Below, in pieces: positions 1-5,713 of a DNA stretch of 5,862 bases. Numbering within the stretch: position 1 is the first letter of the stretch; the number at the start of each line of letters is the position of its first letter. The stretch is taken from contig JAJZRT010000258.1 in assembly GCA_021802595.1 (NCBI GenBank), forward strand, positions 1-5,862, written 5' to 3'. Source of the stretch: Pseudomonadota bacterium (GTDB lineage: Bacteria > Pseudomonadota > Gammaproteobacteria > Burkholderiales > Thiobacillaceae). Below the pieces are notes generated by a model. That model was not told where the DNA came from, made no database searches, and saw only the letters and a program-made list of their open reading frames with translations. A program made the position numbers and the translations under genes.

Positions 1-261
1 GACGAGGAAGCGGCCGATCTCGCGCGGGCTGATCGCGAAGTTGGATTCGTTGGTCGCCTCGAAGTCGCGCCACTGGCGCTCGTTCATGATCGAGCGCGCC
101 AGTTCGCTGGTGTGCGCGGGGGTGAGGCTCTGGTTCGACACCGGGGTGATCTTGCCGTCGACCTTGATCGCGGGCGGGAAGCCGGCGGTGATGAAGAGGT
201 CGGAGGCGTTCTTCGCCAGCATCAGGCGCAGCAGGTCGTGGATGGTTTTTTCGGCGTTCAT
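1..261 (-). CDS. pilU: PilU, type IV pilus retraction ATPase (N-terminal 87 residues, cut by window edge)
   Basis: Partial gene: the ATG is at 261-259 and the frame stays open to the window edge, giving 87 residues of a protein normally about 370-380 long. PilU is a PilT-like hexameric cytoplasmic ATPase that assists PilT in pilus retraction at the inner membrane base of the type IV pilus. The visible part is the N-terminal PAS-like domain of the secretion ATPase family: it opens MNAEKTIHDLLRLMLAKNAS, then has DLFITAGFPPAIKVDGKI (about residues 21-38) and FAISPREIGRFLV at the end. The DLFITAG form, rather than DLHLSAG, and the FAIS.R.IGRF stretch distinguish PilU from PilT. The Walker motifs lie outside the window. 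A good ribosome binding site, GAGGA (plus-strand 269-273), overlaps the pilT stop with a 7-base spacer, so pilU is probably co-transcribed and coupled with pilT. The assignment is firm despite truncation. Confidence 0.9.
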   Translation of the reverse strand, partial: MNAEKTIHDLLRLMLAKNASDLFITAGFPPAIKVDGKITPVSNQSLTPAHTSELARSIMNERQWRDFEATNESNFAISPREIGRFLV

Positions 262-271
262 CGTTCAGTCC

Positions 272-1315
272 TCAACCCAGGAACGAGTCTTTGTTTTGCG
301 CCGCGGCGCGCGCCACGGCGGATGCAACGATATTGCGCTTGACCAGGTCCTGCAGGCACTGATCGAGCGTCTGCATGCCCAGGTTGCCGCCGGTCTGGAT
401 CGCCGAATACATCTGCGCCACCTTGTTTTCGCGGATCAGGTTGCGGATGGCGGGCGTGCCGATCATGATCTCGTGCGCGGCGACGCGGCCGTTGCCATCC
501 TTGGTCTTCAAGAGCGTCTGCGAGATCACCGCGCGCAGCGATTCGGACAGCATCGAGCGCACCATTTCCTTTTCCGCGGCCGGGAACACGTCGACCACGC
601 GGTCGATGGTCTTGGCGGCGGATGAGGTGTGCAGCGTGCCGAACACCAGGTGGCCGGTTTCGGCGGCGGTGAGCGCGAGGCGGATCGTCTCGAGATCGCG
701 CAATTCGCCGACCAGGATGACATCCGGGTCTTCCCGCAGCGCGCTGCGCAGGGCGTTGTTGAACGACAGCGTGTGCGGCCCGACCTCGCGCTGGTTGATC
801 AGGCACTTCTTGCTCTGGTGCACGAATTCGATCGGGTCCTCGACGGTGAGGATGTGCGCGTACTGGTTTTCGTTGACGTAGTCCATCATCGCCGCCAGCG
901 TGGTCGATTTGCCCGAACCGGTCGGCCCGGTGACCAGCACGATGCCGCGCGGCTGGTCGGAGATTTCCTTGAAAATCGGCGGCGCGTTGAGTTCTTCGAG
1001 CGTCAGCACCTTGGAGGGAATCGTCCGGAACACCGCGCCGGCGCCGTACTGCTGGTTGAATGCGTTGACGCGGAAGCGCGCCAGCGAGGGAATCTCGAAC
1101 GAGAAGTCGATTTCCAGCGTTTCCTCGTACACCTTTCGCTGGCTGTCGTTCATGATGTCGTACACCATGCGGTGCACGTCCTTGTGGTCCATCGGCGGCA
1201 GGTTGATGCGGCGGATGTCGCCGTTGACGCGGATCATCGGCGGCAGGCCGGCCGAGAGGTGCAGGTCCGACGCCTTGTTCTTGACGGCAAAAGCCAGCAG
1301 TTCAGAAATATCCAC
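272..1315 (-). CDS. pilT: PilT, type IV pilus retraction motor ATPase
   Basis: Complete 347-residue PilT, the hexameric ATPase that drives pilus depolymerisation, hence twitching motility and DNA uptake. The N-terminal PAS-like domain carries ASDLHLSAGLPPMIRVNGD (15-33). The RecA-like core shows Walker A GPTGSGKST (130-138), Asp box ILTVEDPIEF (155-164), Walker B LREDPDVILVGELRD (193-207, catalytic E204) and His box TAAETGHLVFGTLHT (216-230; H222, H229). The AIRNLIRE retraction motif is intact at 289-296. All key residues are present, and the length fits the family (about 344-347). The frame remains open far upstream, through the region antisense to yggS, but homology starts at a GTG (1315-1313) that gives (M)DISELLAFAVKNKASDLHL. 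That codon has CGAGG five bases upstream (plus-strand 1321-1325), and no ATG lies near it. The stop is 10 bases before pilU. It is divergent from yggS, as in other proteobacteria. Confidence 0.97.
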   Translation of the reverse strand: MDISELLAFAVKNKASDLHLSAGLPPMIRVNGDIRRINLPPMDHKDVHRMVYDIMNDSQRKVYEETLEIDFSFEIPSLARFRVNAFNQQYGAGAVFRTIPSKVLTLEELNAPPIFKEISDQPRGIVLVTGPTGSGKSTTLAAMMDYVNENQYAHILTVEDPIEFVHQSKKCLINQREVGPHTLSFNNALRSALREDPDVILVGELRDLETIRLALTAAETGHLVFGTLHTSSAAKTIDRVVDVFPAAEKEMVRSMLSESLRAVISQTLLKTKDGNGRVAAHEIMIGTPAIRNLIRENKVAQMYSAIQTGGNLGMQTLDQCLQDLVKRNIVASAVARAAAQNKDSFLG

Positions 1316-1344
1316 GCGTGCCTCGTTCAGTGTTGGGTGGGGTT

Positions 1345-1372
1345 TTGTCAGATAATAAGCGCTATGGATAAC
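1345..1372 (+). promoter_or_regulatory. Possible promoter for the yggS operon
   Basis: TTGTCA (1345-1350) resembles a -35 box and GATAAC (1367-1372) follows after 16 bases as a weak -10. Transcription would then begin near 1379, inside the longest yggS frame but upstream of the alternative ATG at 1403. A second -10-like GATAAT at 1351-1356 overlaps the pilT candidate on the other strand, but no matching -35 is seen for it. All five plus-strand genes downstream overlap, so a promoter for the operon is expected in or near this 48-bp gap. The exact site is uncertain. Confidence 0.22.
1352..1357 (-). promoter_or_regulatory. Possible -10 element for pilT (TATTAT)
   Basis: On the minus strand TATTAT matches five of six bases of the sigma-70 -10 consensus. 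It lies 37 bases upstream of the pilT GTG, the right distance for a short leader. No good -35 hexamer is seen at 16-18 bases: the nearest is a TTTCCA at about 19 bases, inside the start of yggS. It is one of very few AT-rich patches in the window. The call rests only on position and a short match, so it is tentative. Confidence 0.25.
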
Positions 1373-2110
1373 GGCCTGGAAACGCGCAAACTTGAGCCCG
1401 GCATGCCGCTGGGCGGCAGCCCGGCGGGTGCCCGTTTGCGTGCCGTACAGGAACAGGTGGCGCGTGCCGCGAAAGAGGCCGGGCGCGATGTGGCGGAGGT
1501 GCGTCTGCTGGCCGTCAGCAAGACCTTCGACGCGGCGGCGGTGCGCGGCCTGGCCGCCTGCGGGCAGCGCGAATTCGGCGAGAATTACCTGCAGGAAGCG
1601 CTGGACAAGCAGGCGGCGCTGCGCGATCTGCCGCTCGAATGGCACTTCATCGGGCCGATCCAGAGCAACAAGACGCGGGCGATCGCCGAAAACTTCGGCT
1701 GGGTGCACAGCATCGACCGCCTGAAAATCGCCGAGCGCCTGTCGGCCCAGCGCCCGGCCGGTTTGCCGCCGCTGCAGGTGTGCATCGAGGTGAATGTCAG
1801 CGGCGAGGCGAGCAAGGGCGGCGTGGCGCCGGCCGAACTGCCCGCATTGGCCGAGGCCGTGGCGAAACTGCCCAATATCCGGCTGCGCGGCCTGATGGCG
1901 ATTCCCGCGCCGGTCTCCGGGGTGGCCGCCCAGCGTGCCGCATTCCGGCAGGTGCGCGAACTCTACGACGCGCTGCGCGCGCGGGGTCTTGCGCTCGACA
2001 CCCTGTCGATGGGCATGTCGGGCGATCTGGCGGCGGCGATTCTGGAAGGTGCGACGATCGTTCGAATCGGCACTGCACTCTTTGGCGAAAGGATCAGGAA
2101 AAATGCATAA
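1364..2110 (+). CDS. yggS: YggS/PROSC-family pyridoxal 5'-phosphate homeostasis protein
   Basis: Cytosolic PLP-binding protein with an alanine-racemase-like TIM barrel and no known catalytic turnover. Family members buffer free PLP, and their loss disturbs amino-acid pools and vitamin B6 balance. As called it has 248 residues. Family landmarks in order are LLAVSKT with the PLP lysine K53 (K40 from the shorter start), FGENYLQEALDK, LEWHFIGPIQSNK, VHSIDRL, LRGLMAIPAP, LSMGMSGDLAAAI and GATIVRIGTALFG. The match to E. coli YggS (234 aa) is close throughout. The start is not settled: ATG 1364 adds 13 residues without a counterpart in E. coli and has no clear ribosome binding site. ATG 1403 gives 235 residues, the usual length, with a weak GAG six bases upstream. 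The last 8 bases overlap proC. It is the first gene of a five-gene coupled run and is divergent from pilT. Confidence 0.96.
   Translation: MDNGLETRKLEPGMPLGGSPAGARLRAVQEQVARAAKEAGRDVAEVRLLAVSKTFDAAAVRGLAACGQREFGENYLQEALDKQAALRDLPLEWHFIGPIQSNKTRAIAENFGWVHSIDRLKIAERLSAQRPAGLPPLQVCIEVNVSGEASKGGVAPAELPALAEAVAKLPNIRLRGLMAIPAPVSGVAAQRAAFRQVRELYDALRARGLALDTLSMGMSGDLAAAILEGATIVRIGTALFGERIRKNA
2088..2093 (+). promoter_or_regulatory. Ribosome binding site of proC inside the end of yggS
   Basis: AAAGGA lies 9 bases before the proC ATG (2103). A second AGGA (2096-2099) is only three bases from the ATG, too close to be ideal. Both are within the last yggS codons, supporting the 2103 start and coupling of the two genes. 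Confidence 0.5.
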
Positions 2111-2918
2111 AGTAAGCTTCATCGGTGGCGGCAACATGGCCGCTGCCATCATCGGCGGCCTGGTCGCCAGTGGCACCCAGCCCACCGACATCGAGGTGGT
2201 GGAAATCAATGCCGATGCGCGGGCGCAGCTGTCTGCGCGTTTCGGCGTCGTGGTCCACACGGATCTTTCGCAGGCGCGGCTGCATCCCCTAGTCGTGCTG
2301 GCGGTGAAGCCGCAGACCCTGCCCGGGGTGGCGGCCGCGCTGGCGTCGCGTCTCGCAGGTCATCTGGTGATCTCGATCGTCGCCGGGGTGCGGGTGGCCG
2401 ACCTCGCGCGCTGGCTGGGCGGGCACCGGCGCATCGTGCGCACCATGCCCAATACCCCCGCGCTGGTGCGGGCCGGCATCAGCGGCTTGTATGCACCGCC
2501 CGACGTTGACCAGGACGCGCGCTCGCAGGCCGAGACGGTGCTGCGGGCCGTGGGCGGCGTGGTGTGGGTGGAGGACGAATCCCGGCTGGATGCGGTCACC
2601 GCCGTGTCGGGCAGCGGCCCGGCCTACGTCTTCTATTTCATCGAATCGCTGGAGGCGGCGGCCGTGGCGCAGGGCCTGCCGGCGGAAACGGCGCGTCAGC
2701 TGGCGTTGCAGACTTTCTTCGGTGCCGCCAAGCTGGCGCTCGAATCGGGCGAGGAGCCCGCCCTCCTGCGTCAGCGCGTCACCTCCAAGGGCGGCACCAC
2801 GGAACGCGGCATCGCGGCGCTGGAGGCGGCGGCGGTCAAAACCGGCATTGGTCAGGCGGTGGAGGCGGCCAGCCTGCGCAGTGCCGAACTGGGCGACGAA
2901 CTGGGGCGGCTTGCATGA
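2103..2918 (+). CDS. proC: ProC, pyrroline-5-carboxylate reductase
   Basis: Catalyses the last step of proline biosynthesis in the cytosol, NAD(P)H-dependent reduction of 1-pyrroline-5-carboxylate to L-proline. The protein has 271 residues, the normal family length (about 265-275). The N-terminal Rossmann dinucleotide fold begins FIGGGNMAAAIIGGL (6-20), followed by VVLAVKPQ (64-71), the VRTMPNTPA loop (112-120), and the C-terminal helical dimerisation and active-site domain with DAVTAVSGSGPAYVF (163-177) and TSKGGTTERG (227-236), the P5C reductase signature. All expected motifs are intact. The ATG overlaps the yggS end by 8 bases with AAAGGA upstream; the stop shares ATGA with the start of yggT. 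Placement between yggS and yggT matches Pseudomonas, whereas E. coli keeps proC elsewhere. The pairing fits the reported link between YggS and PLP/amino-acid homeostasis, though no direct interaction is shown here. Confidence 0.98.
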   Translation: MHKVSFIGGGNMAAAIIGGLVASGTQPTDIEVVEINADARAQLSARFGVVVHTDLSQARLHPLVVLAVKPQTLPGVAAALASRLAGHLVISIVAGVRVADLARWLGGHRRIVRTMPNTPALVRAGISGLYAPPDVDQDARSQAETVLRAVGGVVWVEDESRLDAVTAVSGSGPAYVFYFIESLEAAAVAQGLPAETARQLALQTFFGAAKLALESGEEPALLRQRVTSKGGTTERGIAALEAAAVKTGIGQAVEAASLRSAELGDELGRLA

Positions 2919-3490
2919 TCTCGGGCGCATTGCACTTCCTGATCCAGACGCTGGGCAACCTGTTCGTGGTGGCGGTGCTGCTGCGTTTCATGATGCAGCT
3001 ATTCCGGGTGCCGTTCCGCAATCCCTTCGCGCAGTTCATCGTCGCCGTCACCGACTTTGCGGTCAAGCCGCTGCGCCGCGTGGTGCCGGGCCTGTTCGGC
3101 CTCGACTGGGCCTGCCTGCTGCTCGCCTGGCTGGTCGAACTGGCGGTGGTGACCGCGGGCTACTGGCTGGACGGGTTCCCCTTCGCCCTGGCGGGCGCCC
3201 GGGTGTGGCCGGTCATGCTCGGGCTGGCGGCGGTGCGGCTGGTCAGCCTGGCGGTCTACATGATCATCGGCCTGACCCTGGTGCGCGCGGTGCTGTCGTG
3301 GGTCAATTCGAATACGCCGCTGATGCCGGTGGTCTACGAACTGACCGAGCCCTTCCTGCGCCCGCTGCGGCGCATCGTTCCCACGTTGGCCAATGTGGAT
3401 CTGACGCCGCTGGTGCTGTTCATCCTGTGCCAGCTGATCCTGATGGTGCCGGTGCTGGCGCTGGAGCGGGCACTGCTTGGCGCCCTCTGA
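2915..3490 (+). CDS. yggT: YggT family integral membrane protein (two tandem YggT units)
   Basis: A 191-residue inner-membrane protein of the YggT family (E. coli YggT is 188 aa). Its molecular role is not established; family members have been connected with osmotic/ion stress in bacteria and with thylakoid or division phenotypes in phototrophs (CCB3/YlmG relatives). Four hydrophobic segments are visible, roughly residues 5-27, 61-83, 97-125 and 160-187. The protein is an internal duplication: the first half has LLRFMMQLFRVPFRNPF...KPLRRVVP and the second LVRAVLSWVNSNTP...EPFLRPLRRIVP, each a membrane helix followed by the conserved basic amphipathic P-LRR-VP stretch. The ATG lies in an ATGA overlap with the proC stop, preceded by a G-rich GGGGCGG, so translation is probably coupled. 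No signal peptide other than the first membrane helix is seen. Confidence 0.95.
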   Translation: MISGALHFLIQTLGNLFVVAVLLRFMMQLFRVPFRNPFAQFIVAVTDFAVKPLRRVVPGLFGLDWACLLLAWLVELAVVTAGYWLDGFPFALAGARVWPVMLGLAAVRLVSLAVYMIIGLTLVRAVLSWVNSNTPLMPVVYELTEPFLRPLRRIVPTLANVDLTPLVLFILCQLILMVPVLALERALLGAL

Positions 3491-3797
3491 GCCGGAACAG
3501 GCCCCTGTCTGGGCGCACCGCAATGGTGCGGACTGGCTGCTGGAACTGCATGTACAGCCGGGCGCGAAGGTGACCGCCGCCGTTGGCGAGCATGGTGGCC
3601 GCCTGAAACTAAAGATTGCCGCGCCACCGGTCGATAACAAAGCGAATGCGCATCTGCTGGGCTGGCTGGCCGCGCGACTGGGGCTGCCTAAATCGGCGGT
3701 GCGCCTGGTGCGGGGCGAAACCTCGCGGCAGAAAACCGTGGCGGTGCGGGGCGCCGACGCACCCTGGCGTGATATCGAGAAAAACAGTCAAACATGA
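3477..3797 (+). CDS. yggU: YggU / DUF167 family protein
   Basis: A small soluble protein of 106 residues in the DUF167 (YggU) family; the biochemical role is unknown, though structures exist for homologues. The core LLELHVQPGAKVTAAVGEHG is followed by LKLKIAAPPVDNKANAHLL and KSAVRLVRGETSRQKTVAV, matching E. coli YggU (QPKAS, APPVDGQANSHL, KSQVVIEKGELGRHK). The start is inferred as TTG at 3477. No in-frame ATG or GTG precedes the conserved core, and GGAG lies ten bases upstream (3463-3466). That start overlaps the end of yggT by 14 bases in another frame. The N-terminal MAPSEPEQAPVWAHRNG is variable; the next residues WLLELHV begin the conserved sheet. The stop overlaps the GTPase ATG by four bases (ATGA). 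This is its usual position after yggT. Confidence 0.93.
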   Translation: MAPSEPEQAPVWAHRNGADWLLELHVQPGAKVTAAVGEHGGRLKLKIAAPPVDNKANAHLLGWLAARLGLPKSAVRLVRGETSRQKTVAVRGADAPWRDIEKNSQT

Positions 3798-5698
3798 GTG
3801 TCCACCTGGAACAGGAAGTCGCCGAGTACAGCGAGCGGCGATTGCGGCTGGCAACGGCGATTACCGACTATGCCGACTGGCTCGACCGCCAGCACGGCAT
3901 CGACGCCGAACGCACCCTGCGCCTGGCCGATACCGCGGCGGGCCTGCGCCAGGACAAGCTGGTGGTGGCCTTCGTTGCCGAGTTTTCGCGCGGCAAGACC
4001 GAACTCATCAATGCCCTGTTTTTTGCCGACCATGGCCAGCGCCTGCTGCCGTCCGATGCCGGGCGCACCACCATGTGCCCGACCGAACTGTTCTCGAACC
4101 CGGACGAGGTGCCGAGCCTCTGCCTGCTGCCGATCGAAACGCGCCGCCGCGGGGAATCGCTGGCGCGCCTCAAGCACATGCCGATCGAGTGGTGCCGGGT
4201 GTTGCTCGATCCCACCGATCCACGCCAGTTGCAGGAGAGCCTGAAAAAACTCACCGAGACCAAGCCGCTGGCGGCCGTGGACGCCATCGAGCTGGGCTTG
4301 TGGAGCGGCGAGGACGACAGCGAACGCCACCTGCTGCGCGCCGACGGCACCGTGGAAGTGCCGGCCTGGCGCTATGCCACGGTCAATTACCCGCATCCGC
4401 TGCTGCAGGCCGGGTTGACGATCCTCGATACGCCAGGACTCAACGCGCTGGGGGCCGAACCCGAGCTCACCCTGTCGGTGATTCCCGACGCGCATGCGGT
4501 TATGTACCTGCTGGCGACCGATACCGGCGTGACCCGTTCCGATCTCGAAATCTGGCAGAAACATGTTCACCGCCATTCCAACTATCACGTGGCGGTGCTG
4601 AACAAGATCGACATGCTGTGGGACGAGCTCAAGAGCGATTCCGAGGTGCAGGCGACCATCGAGCGCCAGGCCGAGGAAACCGCGCGCGTGCTGAAGCTGC
4701 CGCGCAGCCGCGTGTTCACCGTGTCGGCACAGAAGGCGCTGGCGGCCACCATCCGTGGCGATGCTGCCTTGCGCGTACGTTCGGGCATCGAATCGCTGGA
4801 ATATCTGCTGGCGCACCAGGTCATCCCCGCGCGCCGCGACATGCTCTACCACGCGGTCAGCCGCGAAGTGGCGGCGTTGCTCGACGAGAGCCGGCTGGAT
4901 CTGGCCGCACGGCTGAAGCGCAGCAGCGACGAACTGATCCAGCTGACCCAGCTGTCGGGCAAGAACCGCGAGCTGATCGAACAGACGCGCGCCAGCCTGC
5001 AGCAGGAAAAAGACAGCTACGACGCCACCGCCGAGCAGTTCCGCATCACCCGGAAGATGGTGCAGGGCCAGGGCGAGCATCTGCTGTCGCACCTGTCTGA
5101 GGAAACGCTGGACGCGATCCTGAAGGCGGGCCGCGAGGCCATGGAGACCAGCTGGACCACGCGCGGGCTGACCGGTGGCATCCGCCACCTGAGCGAGGAG
5201 ATGGGCGACCGTTTCCAGCAGGCAAGCCAGCTGGCCGACAACATGCTCGATGCGCTCGACCAGGCCTACCAGCGGTTTCACCGCAATCACAACCTGCCGA
5301 AAATGCAGGTGCCGCGGCTGGACCTGGGCGCCTACCGCAACCGGCTGGATGCGCTGACCCGGGAGACCGAGGCTTTCTGCAAGGATCCCGCCAACCTGAT
5401 GCTGGAAAAACGTTTCATGATCCGGCGTTTCTATGCCGGTCTGGCCGAGGAGGCGCGCAAGGCGTTCAAGCTCGCGCGGCTGGAGGCCGAACGCTGGCTG
5501 CGCATCGCGCTCGACCCGATCATGACGCGCATTCGCGAGCACAAGCAGTATCTCGACACGCGGCTGGCGAGCCTGCAGCGCATCCTGGAAAACATGGGCA
5601 CGCTGCACAACCGCATGGCGCAGATCAAGGAAGAAATCGGCGCGCTGCGCAACGACAAGGCGGAGCTTGTCCGCATGGCCGCGCAGCTCACGGCCTAG
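3794..5698 (+). CDS. Dynamin-like GTPase, 634 residues
   Basis: Large GTPase of the bacterial dynamin-like superfamily. The G motifs are AEFSRGKT (G1, 62-69; K68, T69), RTTMCPTEL (G2, 91-99), DTPG (G3, 212-215), NKID (G4, 270-273) and SAQKA (G5, 311-315). The first P-loop residue, normally Gly, is Ala62. About 120 residues separate G2 from G3, a large insertion. Residues 1-55 are helical. From about 345 on the protein is almost wholly predicted helix, with coiled-coil-like stretches near 365-430 and 585-632, like a dynamin stalk. No transmembrane segment or signal peptide is apparent, so any membrane contact would be peripheral. The ATG is in an ATGA overlap with yggU; the ribosome binding site is weak (GAGA, 13 bases away), so translation likely depends on coupling. 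The superfamily includes membrane-remodelling dynamins and E. coli CrfC, a nucleoid-partitioning factor. Which role applies here is unknown, hence no symbol. Confidence 0.9.
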   Translation: MSVHLEQEVAEYSERRLRLATAITDYADWLDRQHGIDAERTLRLADTAAGLRQDKLVVAFVAEFSRGKTELINALFFADHGQRLLPSDAGRTTMCPTELFSNPDEVPSLCLLPIETRRRGESLARLKHMPIEWCRVLLDPTDPRQLQESLKKLTETKPLAAVDAIELGLWSGEDDSERHLLRADGTVEVPAWRYATVNYPHPLLQAGLTILDTPGLNALGAEPELTLSVIPDAHAVMYLLATDTGVTRSDLEIWQKHVHRHSNYHVAVLNKIDMLWDELKSDSEVQATIERQAEETARVLKLPRSRVFTVSAQKALAATIRGDAALRVRSGIESLEYLLAHQVIPARRDMLYHAVSREVAALLDESRLDLAARLKRSSDELIQLTQLSGKNRELIEQTRASLQQEKDSYDATAEQFRITRKMVQGQGEHLLSHLSEETLDAILKAGREAMETSWTTRGLTGGIRHLSEEMGDRFQQASQLADNMLDALDQAYQRFHRNHNLPKMQVPRLDLGAYRNRLDALTRETEAFCKDPANLMLEKRFMIRRFYAGLAEEARKAFKLARLEAERWLRIALDPIMTRIREHKQYLDTRLASLQRILENMGTLHNRMAQIKEEIGALRNDKAELVRMAAQLTA

Positions 5699-5713
5699 GC
5701 ACCCGTCACGCCG

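Noticed and set aside
629..1363. Long plus-strand open frame running antisense to pilT and continuing into yggS.
   Set aside because: It is a GC-rich shadow of pilT: the translation is rich in V, R, H and Q with no family resemblance, while the minus strand encodes complete PilT. The real yggS homology begins after 1403.
1316..2260. Minus-strand open frame upstream of and in frame with pilT, which would give a 662-residue PilT.
   Set aside because: The extra 315 residues are antisense to yggS and proC, are low-complexity R/H/Q-rich, and PilT homologues start at the DISELL segment. The GTG at 1315 has its own ribosome binding site.
4940..4954. QLTQL in the GTPase (from residue 383) as a possible beta-clamp binding motif, prompted by E. 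coli CrfC being reported to bind the sliding clamp.
   Set aside because: The match to the QLxLF consensus is poor and it lies in a predicted coiled-coil helix; glutamine/leucine runs are common there.
3788..5608. 606-residue minus-strand open frame opposite the GTPase gene.
   Set aside because: It mirrors GTPase codons, has no recognisable domain, and would need a gene fully antisense to a well-conserved GTPase. High GC content explains the lack of stops.
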